A DNA stretch of 64,000 bases from Pseudomonas paraversuta (GTDB lineage: Bacteria > Pseudomonadota > Gammaproteobacteria > Pseudomonadales > Pseudomonadaceae), in NCBI RefSeq assembly GCF_904063065.1, contig NZ_CAJFCL010000006.1, positions 62,001 to 126,000 of the forward strand, given 5' to 3'. A model generated the notes under the pieces. That model was not told the DNA's origin. It ran no database searches and saw nothing but the letters and a program-made list of their open reading frames with translations. The translations under genes were made by a program, and so were the position numbers. Position 1 is the stretch's first letter. Each line of letters starts with the position of its first letter. Below, in pieces: positions 10,290 to 19,340 of the stretch.

Positions 10290-10637
10290 CAGGGAAAAAC
10301 TCCAAAACTTTACTAAGGCCGCCATTCTAGCGAGTGCGCAGCAAAACTACAGTCTTCCTTGAGGCTTATTGCGTGCGCCCCAGGGTCGCATCACCCACCT
10401 GCTACGCCTTCGGGAGCGGGGCCTTCAGGGTTTTTATTGGTGAACCAGGACATTTATTAATCTTTCTTAACATTCACCTGACAACGGCTTATTTAATAGC
10501 GCTGATATAGGAATGGGAAAATGTTAATAATTAAATTTTAAAATTAATCGAGCCTTGCATATTTACTTGCAGTAACTGTCTGACTATTATTGCATCACTG
10601 TCTCCCTGTAAACCCTTTCCAACATAAGGTTATCCTC
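10290..10637. promoter_or_regulatory. Divergent purU/mvaT regulatory region with AT-rich tract
   Basis: A 348-base gap between two divergent genes. From about 10438 to 10600 it is strikingly AT-rich for this genome, with TTAATAATTAAATTTTAAAA at about 10502-10521. Such tracts are the preferred targets of MvaT/H-NS-type proteins, so autoregulation of mvaT is plausible but inferred. No gene is visible. Confidence 0.6.
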
Positions 10638-11015
10638 ATGTCCCTGATCAACGAATACCGTGCAACTGAAGAAGCGATCAAAGAACTGCAAGCTCGCCTG
10701 AAAAACCTGTCGGAAGACGACAAACTTCAAACCGAGCTGGAATTCGAAGGCAAACTGCGCACGCTGATGGGCGAATACCAAAAATCGCTGCGCGATATTA
10801 TCGCCCTTCTGGATCCAGAAGCCAAAGTAAGCAAAGCACCACGCGGTGTTGTTAAAACCACCGGCACCAAACGTGCCCGCAAGGTTAAACAATACAAAAA
10901 CCCGCATAACGGTGAAGTGATTGAAACCAAAGGTGGCAACCACAAGACCCTGAAAGAGTGGAAAGCCAAGTGGGGCGGCGACGTAGTTGAAGGCTGGGCA
11001 ACTCTGCTGGACTAA
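10638..11015 (+). CDS. mvaT: H-NS-family nucleoid protein MvaT
   Basis: A 125-residue xenogeneic silencer of Pseudomonas that binds AT-rich DNA and represses foreign and virulence genes. The N-terminal half (about 1-60, MSLINEYRATEEAIKELQAR) is the coiled-coil oligomerisation domain. The C-terminal half (RARKVKQYKNPHNGEVIETK and KTLKEWKAKWG) carries the AT-hook-like DNA-binding loop. The sequence matches MvaT rather than the paralogue MvaU over its whole length. The start is ATG 10638, preceded by TAAGGTTATC. It is monocistronic, with a strong terminator 35 bases beyond the stop. Confidence 0.97.
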   Translation: MSLINEYRATEEAIKELQARLKNLSEDDKLQTELEFEGKLRTLMGEYQKSLRDIIALLDPEAKVSKAPRGVVKTTGTKRARKVKQYKNPHNGEVIETKGGNHKTLKEWKAKWGGDVVEGWATLLD

Positions 11016-11049
11016 GTGCCCCCTTCGCGCTGCGTTATGCACCGCTAAT

Positions 11050-11077
11050 AAAAAACGCCAGCTTGCTGGCGTTTTTT
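11050..11077 (+). terminator. Rho-independent terminator after mvaT
   Basis: The stem AACGCCAGC/GCTGGCGTT is flanked by A-run and T-run, so it can stop transcription from both mvaT and the convergent sbcB. Confidence 0.92.
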
Positions 11078-11095
11078 ATTGCCTGCCTTTTAGTG

Positions 11096-12541
11096 TCAAT
11101 CCTGCGCCTGCGAGTCCATCCCCAGACGGCGGCCAAGACCTTGCGCATAGCGCTGCCATTCACTCAACAGCTTCAGTTGGGCGGGCTTGGCACTGCGTGA
11201 CAGCTCCAGCGCTGCGCGGGTGAAGTCATCCAGGGTCAGGGGCGCGCCCATGGCCGGGTCGGTCAAGCGCTGCCGACAGAACAATTGCCAACGCTCAAGT
11301 TCTTCCGCGCTCAAGGTATGGGGGAAGTTTCGCGCACGGTAGCGAAACAATAATTCAGGTAAACGCTCGTCATCAAAAGGCCAAGTAGTACCTGCTAATT
11401 GCTCCGGATCACTGAGCCTGACTTGCTCACACAATCGACGATCACGCTCACCGAGAAAACCGTCATACAACTGTTGCTCGGGATCGGCAGCGGGGACGAA
11501 ATCTTCGCTGGCATAAATAGCCGATAACTTGTCCTGCCAAACTTGCTGAGCCTCAATAAGCGTCGCCGCACGCGCTTGATAAAGCGCCATGTCCAGTTGC
11601 AAACGCTGTTGATCCTGGGCCCGCACTACATTCAAGGGGGCCACCACCGGACAACGGTTAACATGTATCAGCTTCAGCGCAACCGGCTGCTGGCCTTCAG
11701 CCAAGTCTTCGCGCCGGGTATAGAGCATCTGGCGCAGGGACTCTGCATCCATGTCCAGTAATGGCTGAGGATCAAAATGCAGATCGTACACAATCAGTGC
11801 ATTACGGTTTTTCGGATGCCAGGCCAGCGGCAATACCACCCCCGCATAATGCCTGGCCGCAGAGAAGCGCCCTGAAATATGCAGCATGGGTTGCAATAAC
11901 CGAACTTGATCAAGCACCCGCTGTTTCGTGCGCAGCTTGAATAACCACTCATACAACTTGGGTTGCTTGTCACGAATCAGCCGCGCCAACGCGATGGTGG
12001 CCCTCACATCGGACAAGGCATCATGGGCCTGGCCATGATCAATCCCGTTGGCAGCCGTCAAACGCTCGAGCTTGAGGGTCACTCGCCCCTCGTCTTCAGG
12101 CCAGACAATTCCTTCCGGACGCAGGGCATACGCGGTTCGCACTACATCAATCAAATCCCAGCGACTGTTGCCGCCCTGCCACTCGCGGGCATAAGGATCG
12201 AAGAAATTCCGGTACAGGCTGTAGCGCGTGACTTCGTCATCGAAACGCAAGGAGTTGTAGCCTGCGCCACAGGTGCCGGGCAATGCCAGTTGCGCGTGGG
12301 TGCGGGTCATGAACTCGGCCTCCCCCAGGCCCTTGTCTTCCAGGCGCCCGGGGGTAATACCGGTGATCAGGCAAGCCATGGGGTGAGGAAGAATATCGTC
12401 ACTGGGCTGGCAATACAGATTGAGCGGCTGATCAATCTCATTGAGGTCGACATCGGTGCGGATACCGGCAACCTGCACAGCCCGATCGCAGCGCGGGTTG
12501 ATGCCGGTGGTTTCATAGTCGTACCAAAAAATAGAGGTCAC
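11096..12541 (-). CDS. sbcB: Exodeoxyribonuclease I
   Basis: A 481-residue 3'-5' single-strand DNA exonuclease acting in recombination and mismatch repair; normal length. The DEDDh active site begins with D8 and E10 in FWYDYETTG. AGYNSLRFDDEVTRYSLYRN is the second exonuclease motif and HDALSDVRATIALARLI the third (His and Asp). The remainder is the SH3-like and helical C-terminal region typical of ExoI (LHISGRFSA, WHPKNRNALIVYDL). Convergent with mvaT, as in other Pseudomonas. Confidence 0.96.
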   Translation of the reverse strand: MTSIFWYDYETTGINPRCDRAVQVAGIRTDVDLNEIDQPLNLYCQPSDDILPHPMACLITGITPGRLEDKGLGEAEFMTRTHAQLALPGTCGAGYNSLRFDDEVTRYSLYRNFFDPYAREWQGGNSRWDLIDVVRTAYALRPEGIVWPEDEGRVTLKLERLTAANGIDHGQAHDALSDVRATIALARLIRDKQPKLYEWLFKLRTKQRVLDQVRLLQPMLHISGRFSAARHYAGVVLPLAWHPKNRNALIVYDLHFDPQPLLDMDAESLRQMLYTRREDLAEGQQPVALKLIHVNRCPVVAPLNVVRAQDQQRLQLDMALYQARAATLIEAQQVWQDKLSAIYASEDFVPAADPEQQLYDGFLGERDRRLCEQVRLSDPEQLAGTTWPFDDERLPELLFRYRARNFPHTLSAEELERWQLFCRQRLTDPAMGAPLTLDDFTRAALELSRSAKPAQLKLLSEWQRYAQGLGRRLGMDSQAQD

Positions 12542-12602
12542 GGGGTGTTCCTGAGCTGTAGACCCCGTCAGTCTAGGCGCTCAAACCGGTGCAAGGCCAG
12601 AC

Positions 12603-12974
12603 CTAAGCCGAGGCCTGTAACGGCAGGAAACTGAAATACTCGCGCAAGCTGTCGATCAGCACGAGGTATTGCGCAGGAGGCTGATACAGCATAAACCCGG
12701 AGTCGTAGCACTGTGGGCTGACGTCTTCAATGCACCACAGGCATCGTGCCGTCAGATCCACCAGCTGCAGCTCCCCGTCAGGCCCGGGCACTTGCAGCCT
12801 GAGTTCAAAATCAGCCCCCACCAGCAGCGGCAACTGGCTGATCAGCATCAGCCCACCCTCGGACACATTGCCCAGATACCCGATAGGTTTGCCTGTAAAC
12901 CGATTGAGCACGCCCAGGAAGCCTGTCAGTTGATGACGCTGGATACGGCGATCTATAACCATGGCGAATATCAC
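12603..12974 (-). CDS. PilZ-domain protein
   Basis: A 123-residue single-domain PilZ protein, a probable cyclic-di-GMP effector. It has an arginine cluster (DRRIQRH) followed after about 27 residues by NVSEGG, matching the RxxxR and (D/N)xSxxG halves of the c-di-GMP site. The start is uncertain: GTG at 12974 and ATG at 12962 (MVIDRRIQRH) are both in frame, neither with a strong ribosome site. It lies upstream of sbcB on the same strand with a 61-base gap. The target is unknown. Confidence 0.82.
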   Translation of the reverse strand: MIFAMVIDRRIQRHQLTGFLGVLNRFTGKPIGYLGNVSEGGLMLISQLPLLVGADFELRLQVPGPDGELQLVDLTARCLWCIEDVSPQCYDSGFMLYQPPAQYLVLIDSLREYFSFLPLQASA

Positions 12975-13138
12975 TTTGAAAGGCCATTAAGCATGACCGC
13001 GCTACTGCCTGAAATGTTCCGCAGCTCGCTCTCAGGCCAACCAGCAGACATCGATACCTTTATTAATCCATAAAAAGCCCGGAATACTCTAACAGCAGCA
13101 CAGCAATATCATATAGCCACTAGCCAGTTGATACTTCA

Positions 13139-13519
13139 TCAAATGGTAGCAGGCAGTGCCGGAGTCGCTCCTGCACCGGGGCCCGGAATGAATTTAAGAA
13201 TTCTCAACGTCTCGATCCTCGCCTTGGCGCGATAGGCATACTCGCTCTTCGGGAACTCATTGATGATGTATTGATAGGTCTGGGCAGCGTCCAGATAGAA
13301 CTTGGTTCGTTCCAGGCATAGTCCGCGCAACATTGCAGTCTGCGGCCAGATATACGGGCGACTGCGGCTCTCGCGATCCACCTCGGACAACTCCAGCATC
13401 ACCGCTTCGCAATTACCCCGGTCATAGGCACGGTAGGCACTGTTCAGGTGATGATTCATCGACCAGCGGGTACAACCGACGACACTGCCGGCCATCAATA
13501 GAATGAGCAAAAAACGCAT
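13139..13519 (-). CDS. Small TPR-like lipoprotein
   Basis: A 126-residue predicted lipoprotein. A short hydrophobic leader ends in the lipobox SVVGC (Cys at about 16). A helical repeat-like region follows (AYRAYDRGNCEAVMLELSEV, then DAAQTYQYIINEFPKSEYAYRAKARIETL), resembling tetratricopeptide repeats of outer-membrane assembly factors. The C-terminus is Gly/Ala/Pro-rich. It is divergent from pykA and monocistronic. It may be a scaffold in the periplasm; no specific function can be assigned. Confidence 0.72.
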   Translation of the reverse strand: MRFLLILLMAGSVVGCTRWSMNHHLNSAYRAYDRGNCEAVMLELSEVDRESRSRPYIWPQTAMLRGLCLERTKFYLDAAQTYQYIINEFPKSEYAYRAKARIETLRILKFIPGPGAGATPALPATI

Positions 13520-13672
13520 GGGGATCTCCTGTTCTCAACACTGTATCGACCCCGCGGGAAAATTCTTCAAGCTGCGGCACCACAACTTAAGTCGAAAGTA
13601 GTGCAGAGGAACAATGACTACAGCCAAAGACCATAGTAGCCTTTGGCTGCGCTTGAACTCAGGAGTCTTTGC

Positions 13673-15124
13673 ATGTCCGTTCGTCGAACTAAAATCGTTG
13701 CCACACTTGGCCCTGCCAGCAATTCACCGGAGATGCTGGAACAGCTGATCCTCGCTGGCCTGGACGTCGCCCGTCTGAACTTTTCCCACGGAACCCCGGA
13801 TGAGCATAAGGCTCGTGCCAAGCTGGTGCGTGAAATCGCTGCCAAACATGGCCGTTTCGTTGCCCTCTTGGGTGACCTGCAAGGCCCGAAAATTCGTATC
13901 GCCAAATTCGCCAACAAGAAGATCGAGCTGAAGGTCGGTGATCAATTCACCTTCTCCACCAGCCATCCGTTGACCGAAGGCACCCAGCAAGTAGTCGGCA
14001 TCGACTACCCGGATCTGGTCAAGGACTGCGGCGTCGGCGACGAGCTGCTGCTCGATGACGGCCGTGTCGTAATGCGTGTAGACACCGCCACCGATGACGC
14101 CCTGCACTGCACCGTGCTGATCGGCGGCCCACTGTCTGACCACAAGGGCATCAACCGTCGCGGCGGTGGTCTGACCGCGCCGGCCCTGACTGAAAAAGAC
14201 AAGGCTGACATCAAGCTGGCTGCCGAAATGCAAGTCGACTACCTGGCCGTGTCGTTCCCGCGGGACGCCGCCGACATGGAATACGCCCGTCAACTGCGTG
14301 ACGAAGCCGGCGGTACTGCCTGGCTGGTCGCGAAGATTGAACGCGCTGAAGCCGTAGCGGATGACGAAACCCTCGACGGGCTGATCAAGGCCAGTGATGC
14401 AGTAATGGTTGCCCGTGGCGACCTGGGCGTGGAAATCGGCGATGCCGAGCTGGTGGGCATTCAGAAGAAAATCATTCTGCATGCACGCCGCCACAATAAA
14501 GCGGTGATCGTTGCGACCCAGATGATGGAGTCGATGATCCAGAACCCGATGCCGACTCGCGCCGAAGTGTCCGACGTTGCCAACGCCGTTCTCGACTACA
14601 CCGACGCCGTGATGCTCTCGGCTGAAAGTGCTGCCGGCGCTTACCCGCTGGAAGCGGTACAGGCCATGGCGCGGATCTGTGTCGGCGCTGAAAAGCATCC
14701 GACCAGCAAAACCTCCAGCCACCGTATCGGCAAGGTTTTCGAAAGCTGCGACCAGAGCATTGCGCTGGCGGCCATGTACACCGCCAACCATTTCCCTGGC
14801 GTCAAAGCGATCATCGCGCTGACCGAAAGTGGTTACACGCCGTTGATCATGTCGCGCATCCGTTCTTCGGTGCCGATCTACGCGTTCTCCCCGCACCGTG
14901 AAACCCAGGCCCGTGCTGCCATGTTCCGTGGCGTTTACACCGTGCCGTTCGACCCGGCATCGCTGCCGCCAGAACAAGTCAGCCAGGCTGCCATCGACGA
15001 ACTGCTCAAGCGTGGCGTCGTAGAAAATGGCGACTGGGTCATCCTGACCAAGGGCGACAGCTACCACACCATCGGTGGCACCAACGGCATGAAGATTCTG
15101 CATGTCGGCGACAAAATGGTTTAA
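13673..15124 (+). CDS. pykA: Pyruvate kinase
   Basis: Converts phosphoenolpyruvate and ADP to pyruvate and ATP, the last step of glycolysis/Entner-Doudoroff. 483 residues from ATG 13673, with AGGAG eight bases upstream. It opens MSVRRTKIVATLGPASNSPE; the catalytic core includes NFSHGTPDEHK and the signature MVARGDLGVEIG starting at residue 245. The C-terminal allosteric domain follows. The sequence resembles the PykA (type II) enzyme of P. aeruginosa. The original terminator seems to be interrupted by a REP pair (see findings). Confidence 0.96.
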   Translation: MSVRRTKIVATLGPASNSPEMLEQLILAGLDVARLNFSHGTPDEHKARAKLVREIAAKHGRFVALLGDLQGPKIRIAKFANKKIELKVGDQFTFSTSHPLTEGTQQVVGIDYPDLVKDCGVGDELLLDDGRVVMRVDTATDDALHCTVLIGGPLSDHKGINRRGGGLTAPALTEKDKADIKLAAEMQVDYLAVSFPRDAADMEYARQLRDEAGGTAWLVAKIERAEAVADDETLDGLIKASDAVMVARGDLGVEIGDAELVGIQKKIILHARRHNKAVIVATQMMESMIQNPMPTRAEVSDVANAVLDYTDAVMLSAESAAGAYPLEAVQAMARICVGAEKHPTSKTSSHRIGKVFESCDQSIALAAMYTANHFPGVKAIIALTESGYTPLIMSRIRSSVPIYAFSPHRETQARAAMFRGVYTVPFDPASLPPEQVSQAAIDELLKRGVVENGDWVILTKGDSYHTIGGTNGMKILHVGDKMV

Positions 15125-15143
15125 GTCCCACAGGACTTGAACT

Positions 15144-15352
15144 AAAAAGCCCCGCAACGATGAGCAAAGCTGTTCACAGAACTAAACCCTGCCGTTGTAG
15201 GAGCGAGCTTGTCTCGCGATGATTGTTAACGAAAACGCCGTGTTTACAGATTAAACACGGCATTTCGAGACCATCGCGAGGCAAGCTCGCTCCTACAGTT
15301 GAGATAGCAGTCGTTTAGGCGAACAGCATTGCGCAGCGATGCGGGGTTTTTT
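15144..15352 (+). terminator. pykA terminator split by a REP pair
   Basis: The left arm AAAAAGCCCCGCA (15144-15156) and right arm TGCGGGGTTTTTT (15340-15352) are complementary, with one G-T pair, but are separated by 183 bases that include the REPIN at 15196-15297. The inserted unit is itself one long hairpin, so the terminator could still fold as a stem with a branched loop. Confidence 0.6.
15196..15297. repeat. REPIN (two inverted REPs)
   Basis: TGTAGGAGCGAGCTTGTCTC and its near-complement GAGGCAAGCTCGCTCCTACA border a spacer that itself contains the inverted repeat GCCGTGTTTA/TAAACACGGC. This is the classic REP doublet of fluorescent pseudomonads. Confidence 0.88.
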
Positions 15353-15376
15353 ATGCGTCGGATTCAGCAATCAGGG

Positions 15377-16567
15377 TTAAAAGGCATCGCCCGGTACTCG
15401 CACCCAACCTTCCATCAAAACCCGCGCGCTGCGGCTCATGATGGCTTTGGTAACTGTCCATTCGCCATCAACCTGCTGCGCCTGCGCGCCCACCCGCAAG
15501 GTGCCCGAGGGATGACCAAAACGCACGGCGCTGCGCAACTCGCCGCCCGCGGCAAGGTTGACCAGGGTGCCCGGAATGGCTGCCGCAGTGCCAATCGCCA
15601 CCGCCGCCGTCCCCATCATCGCGTGGTGCAACTTGCCCATCGACAATGCCCGCACCAGCAAGTCCACACTCTGTGCAGGCACCGGCTTGCCGCTTGATGA
15701 CAGGTAATCGGTCGGCCCGGCAACAAAGGCCACCTTGGGCGTGTGCTGACGCTTGGCCGCATCTTCGAGCCTTTCAATCAGGCCCATGCGCAACGCACCA
15801 TGGGCACGAATGGTTTCGAACATGGCCAGGGCTTTCGGATCGCCGTTGATGTCGTTTTGCAGCTCGGCACCGGTGTAACCGATGGCTTGGGCATTGACGA
15901 AAATGGTCGGGATACCGGCGTTGATCATGGTGACTTTCAAGGTGCCGAGCCCTGGCACTTCAAGGTCGTCAACCAGGTTGCCGGTAGGGAACATCGAACC
16001 CCCTGCACCCTCCTCGTCAGCCGCCGGATTAATGAACTCCAGCTGCACCTCGGCGGCAGGAAAGGTCACCCCGTCGAGCTCAAAATCACCGGTTTCCTGG
16101 ACTGCGCCATCGGTGATCGGTACATGGGCAATAATGGTTTTGCCAATATTGGCTTGCCAGATACGCACCACGGCCGTGCCGTTTTGCGGGATACGGGCCG
16201 CATCCACCAGGCCGCTGCTGATGGCAAACGAACCGACGGCCGCCGACAGGTTGCCGCAGTTGCCGCTCCAGTCCACGAACGGCTTGTCGATCGACACCTG
16301 GCCAAACAGATAGTCGACATCATGATCGGCTTGCAGGCTTTGGCTGACGATCACGGTTTTGCTGGTACTGGAGGTCGCCGCGCCCATGCCGTCAATTTGC
16401 TTTTCGTACGGGTCCGGGCTGCCGATTACCCGCAACAACAGGGCATCACGGGCCGCGCCCGGAACCTGGGCCACGGCGGGCAAGTCAAGCAGACTGAAAA
16501 ACACCCCTTTACTGGTACCGCCGCGCATATAAGTCGCAGGGATTTTGATTTGCGCTGCATAGGCCAT
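15377..16567 (-). CDS. prpF: PrpF, AcnD-accessory isomerase
   Basis: A 396-residue protein of the PrpF family (DAP-epimerase-like fold), needed with AcnD in the 2-methylcitrate cycle. It isomerises the trans-2-methylaconitate made by AcnD to the cis form used by aconitase. It starts MAYAAQIKIPATYMRGGTSK, and MRGGTSKGVFF is the family signature; SGNCGNLSAAVG holds the active-site Cys region. I used the ATG at 16567 because an upstream extension to 16609 is rich in Pro and Gly and not conserved. It follows acnD by 47 bases and closes the operon. Confidence 0.94.
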   Translation of the reverse strand: MAYAAQIKIPATYMRGGTSKGVFFSLLDLPAVAQVPGAARDALLLRVIGSPDPYEKQIDGMGAATSSTSKTVIVSQSLQADHDVDYLFGQVSIDKPFVDWSGNCGNLSAAVGSFAISSGLVDAARIPQNGTAVVRIWQANIGKTIIAHVPITDGAVQETGDFELDGVTFPAAEVQLEFINPAADEEGAGGSMFPTGNLVDDLEVPGLGTLKVTMINAGIPTIFVNAQAIGYTGAELQNDINGDPKALAMFETIRAHGALRMGLIERLEDAAKRQHTPKVAFVAGPTDYLSSSGKPVPAQSVDLLVRALSMGKLHHAMMGTAAVAIGTAAAIPGTLVNLAAGGELRSAVRFGHPSGTLRVGAQAQQVDGEWTVTKAIMSRSARVLMEGWVRVPGDAF

Positions 16568-16614
16568 AAAACTGATTCCTGTTAGGGCCGGGGCACCAGG
16601 CCCCGGCACTGCTA

Positions 16615-19206
16615 TTAAGCCGTGGCCGATTCCAGGAAGTCCTGGGCAAAGCGCTGCAACACGCCGCCCGCTTCGTAGATCGAGACTTCTTCAGCGGTGT
16701 CCAGACGGCACATCACCGGCACCTCGACGCGCTCGCCGTTGTTGCGGGTAATCACCAGGGTCAGCGTGGCACGCGGGGTGCGCTCGCCGATCACGTCGTA
16801 AGTCTCGCTGCCGTCAATCTGCAGGGTTTTACGGTTGGTGCCCGGCATGAACTCCAGCGGCAACACGCCCATGCCGACCAGGTTGGTACGGTGAATCCGC
16901 TCAAAGCCCTCTGCCGCAATGGCTTCGACCCCGGCCAGACGCACGCCCTTGGCCGCCCAGTCACGGGACGAGCCCTGACCGTAGTCGGCGCCGGCAATGA
17001 TGATCAACGGCTGCTTGCGATCCATGTAGGTTTCAATCGCTTCCCACATGCGCATCACCTGGCCTTCAGGCTCAAGACGGGTCAATGAGCCCTGCTTGAC
17101 CTTGCCGTCCTCGATCACCATTTCGTTGAACAGTTTGGGGTTGGCAAAGGTGGCACGTTGCGCGGTCAGGTGGTCGCCACGGTGGGTTGCATAGGAGTTG
17201 AAGTCGACTTCCGGCAGGCCCATTTTCGCCAGATACTCACCTGCGGCACTGTCGAGCATGATTGCGTTGGACGGCGACAGGTGATCGGTGGTGATGTTGT
17301 CCGGCAGCACTGCCAGCGGGCGCATGCCCTTGAGCGGACGTGCACCGGCCAGAGCCCCTTCCCAATACGGCGGACGACGAATGTAAGTGCTTTGCGGACG
17401 CCAGTCGTAGAGCGGCTCGACTTTCGGGCCGGTGTCTTCGTGAATGGCGAACATCGGAATATAAACCTGGCGGAACTGCTCCGGCTTGACCGAGCGCTTG
17501 ACCACCGCGTCGATTTCTTCGTCGCTTGGCCAGATATCTTTCAGACGCACTTCGTTTCCGCTGGCATCCAGGCCCAACACATCTTTTTCGATATCGAAAC
17601 GGATGGTCCCGGCAATTGCATAGGCCACTACCAAAGGCGGCGAAGCCAGAAATGCCTGCTTGGCGTACGGGTGAATCCGCCCGTCAAAGTTGCGGTTACC
17701 CGAGAGCACGGCCGTCGCGTAGAGATCGCGATCGATGATCTCCTGCTGCACTTGCGGATCCAGCGCACCGGACATGCCATTGCAGGTGGTACAGGCAAAA
17801 GCGACCACACCAAAGCCCAGTTGCTCAAGCTCATCGGTCAGACCGGCTTCGTCCAGATACAGCGCGACGGTTTTCGAACCCGGTGCCAACGACGACTTGA
17901 CCCAAGGCTTGCGGGTCAGCCCCAGTTTGTTGGCGTTGCGGGCGATCAGGCCTGCCGCAATCACGTTACGCGGGTTGCTCGTGTTGGTGCAGCTGGTGAT
18001 GGCCGCAATAATTACCGCGCCGTCAGGCATTTGCCCCGGCACGTCGTCCCACTGACCGGCAATGCCCTTGGCCGCGAGGTCGCTGGTGGCGACTCGGGCG
18101 TGGGGGTTGCTCGGGCCGGCCATGTTGCGCACGACACTGGACAGGTCAAAGCTCAAGCCACGCTCATACTCAGCATGCTTGAGACTGTCGCCCCACAGCC
18201 CGGTGAGCCTGGCGTAGTTTTCGACCAACTGCACTTGCTGGTCTTCACGACCGGTCAGCTTGAGGTAGTCGATGGTTTGTTGGTCGATGTAGAACATCGC
18301 AGCCGTGGCGCCGTATTCCGGGGCCATGTTGGAGATGGTGGCGCGGTCCCCCAGGGTCAGCGCCGCAGCACCTTCGCCGAAGAACTCCAGCCAGGCACCG
18401 ACGACTTTTTGCTTGCGCAGATACTCGGTCAGCGCCAGCACCATATCGGTAGCGGTAATGCCCGGCTGCAGCTTGCCGGTCAGCTCGACGCCGACGATTT
18501 CCGGCAGGCGCATCCAGGAGGCACGACCGAGCATCACGCTCTCGGCTTCAAGACCGCCGACGCCAATGGCAATGACGCCCAGCGAATCAACGTGGGGGGT
18601 GTGGCTGTCGGTGCCGACGCAGGTATCGGGGAATGCCACACCGTCACGCACCTGAATCACCGGAGACATTTTCTCCAGGTTGATCTGGTGCATGATGCCG
18701 TTGCCTGGCGGGATCACATCGACGTTTTTGAAGGCTTTTTTGGTCCACTCGATAAAGTGGAACCGGTCTTCGTTACGGCGATCCTCGATGGCGCGGTTCT
18801 TTTCAAACGCCTCGGGATCGGTGCCGTCACGCTCAACCGCCAACGAGTGATCGACAATCAGCTGGGTCGGGACCACCGGGTTCACTTGCGCCGGGTCGCC
18901 CCCTTGCAGGGCAATGGCGTCGCGCAAACCGGCGAGGTCGACCAGCGCGGTCTGCCCGAGAATGTCGTGGCACACCACTCGCGCCGGGAACCACGGAAAG
19001 TCGAGATCGCGTTTGCGTTCAATCAACTGGCTCAATGAGGCGTTCAGGGTCGCAGGATCACAGCGACGCACCAGGTTTTCGGCCAGTACCCGGGAGGTGT
19101 ATGGCAGGGTGTCATAAGCACCGGGTTTGATCGCATCGACTGCCGCGCGGGTGTCGAAATAATCCAGCCGGGTGCCCGGTAGTGTTTTGCGAAATTCAGT
19201 ATTCAT
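16615..19206 (-). CDS. acnD: 2-methylcitrate dehydratase, Fe-S dependent (AcnD)
   Basis: An 863-residue aconitase-superfamily enzyme that dehydrates 2-methylcitrate in propionate breakdown. It replaces PrpD, which is absent from this cluster. The three Fe-S cysteines are visible at C406 (AITSCTNTSNP), C472 and C475 (CTTCNG). The swivel domain near the C-terminus has GADYGQGSSRDWAAKG. The start is ATG 19206 (MNTEFRKTLPGTRLDYF); 19224 is a possible upstream start. It lies between prpC and prpF, and a REP hairpin separates it from prpC. Confidence 0.95.
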   Translation of the reverse strand: MNTEFRKTLPGTRLDYFDTRAAVDAIKPGAYDTLPYTSRVLAENLVRRCDPATLNASLSQLIERKRDLDFPWFPARVVCHDILGQTALVDLAGLRDAIALQGGDPAQVNPVVPTQLIVDHSLAVERDGTDPEAFEKNRAIEDRRNEDRFHFIEWTKKAFKNVDVIPPGNGIMHQINLEKMSPVIQVRDGVAFPDTCVGTDSHTPHVDSLGVIAIGVGGLEAESVMLGRASWMRLPEIVGVELTGKLQPGITATDMVLALTEYLRKQKVVGAWLEFFGEGAAALTLGDRATISNMAPEYGATAAMFYIDQQTIDYLKLTGREDQQVQLVENYARLTGLWGDSLKHAEYERGLSFDLSSVVRNMAGPSNPHARVATSDLAAKGIAGQWDDVPGQMPDGAVIIAAITSCTNTSNPRNVIAAGLIARNANKLGLTRKPWVKSSLAPGSKTVALYLDEAGLTDELEQLGFGVVAFACTTCNGMSGALDPQVQQEIIDRDLYATAVLSGNRNFDGRIHPYAKQAFLASPPLVVAYAIAGTIRFDIEKDVLGLDASGNEVRLKDIWPSDEEIDAVVKRSVKPEQFRQVYIPMFAIHEDTGPKVEPLYDWRPQSTYIRRPPYWEGALAGARPLKGMRPLAVLPDNITTDHLSPSNAIMLDSAAGEYLAKMGLPEVDFNSYATHRGDHLTAQRATFANPKLFNEMVIEDGKVKQGSLTRLEPEGQVMRMWEAIETYMDRKQPLIIIAGADYGQGSSRDWAAKGVRLAGVEAIAAEGFERIHRTNLVGMGVLPLEFMPGTNRKTLQIDGSETYDVIGERTPRATLTLVITRNNGERVEVPVMCRLDTAEEVSIYEAGGVLQRFAQDFLESATA

Positions 19207-19250
19207 GGCGTGGGACTCGATCACGGTTAGGTCTGAGGCGGCTCACCCCT

Positions 19251-19314
19251 CCTGCAGGAGCGGGCTTGCTCGCGAGCTTTTCAAAGAGCTCACGGGCAAG
19301 CTCGCTCCTGCAGG
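19251..19314. repeat. REP hairpin between prpC and acnD
   Basis: CCTGCAGGAGCGGGCTTGCT and AGCTCGCTCCTGCAGG form an imperfect inverted repeat inside the operon. Intra-operon REPs can stabilise the upstream mRNA or cause partial termination; either is inference here. Confidence 0.8.
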
Positions 19315-19340
19315 GTGGACAGGTTCAAGCCGCCTGCTGG

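Noticed and set aside
13724..15157. 477-codon minus-strand frame opposite pykA
   Set aside because: Antisense shadow of a clear pyruvate kinase; no ribosome site, no family signature.
17158..19038. 626-codon plus-strand frame opposite acnD
   Set aside because: Antisense shadow of AcnD, whose Fe-S cysteines and length are intact.
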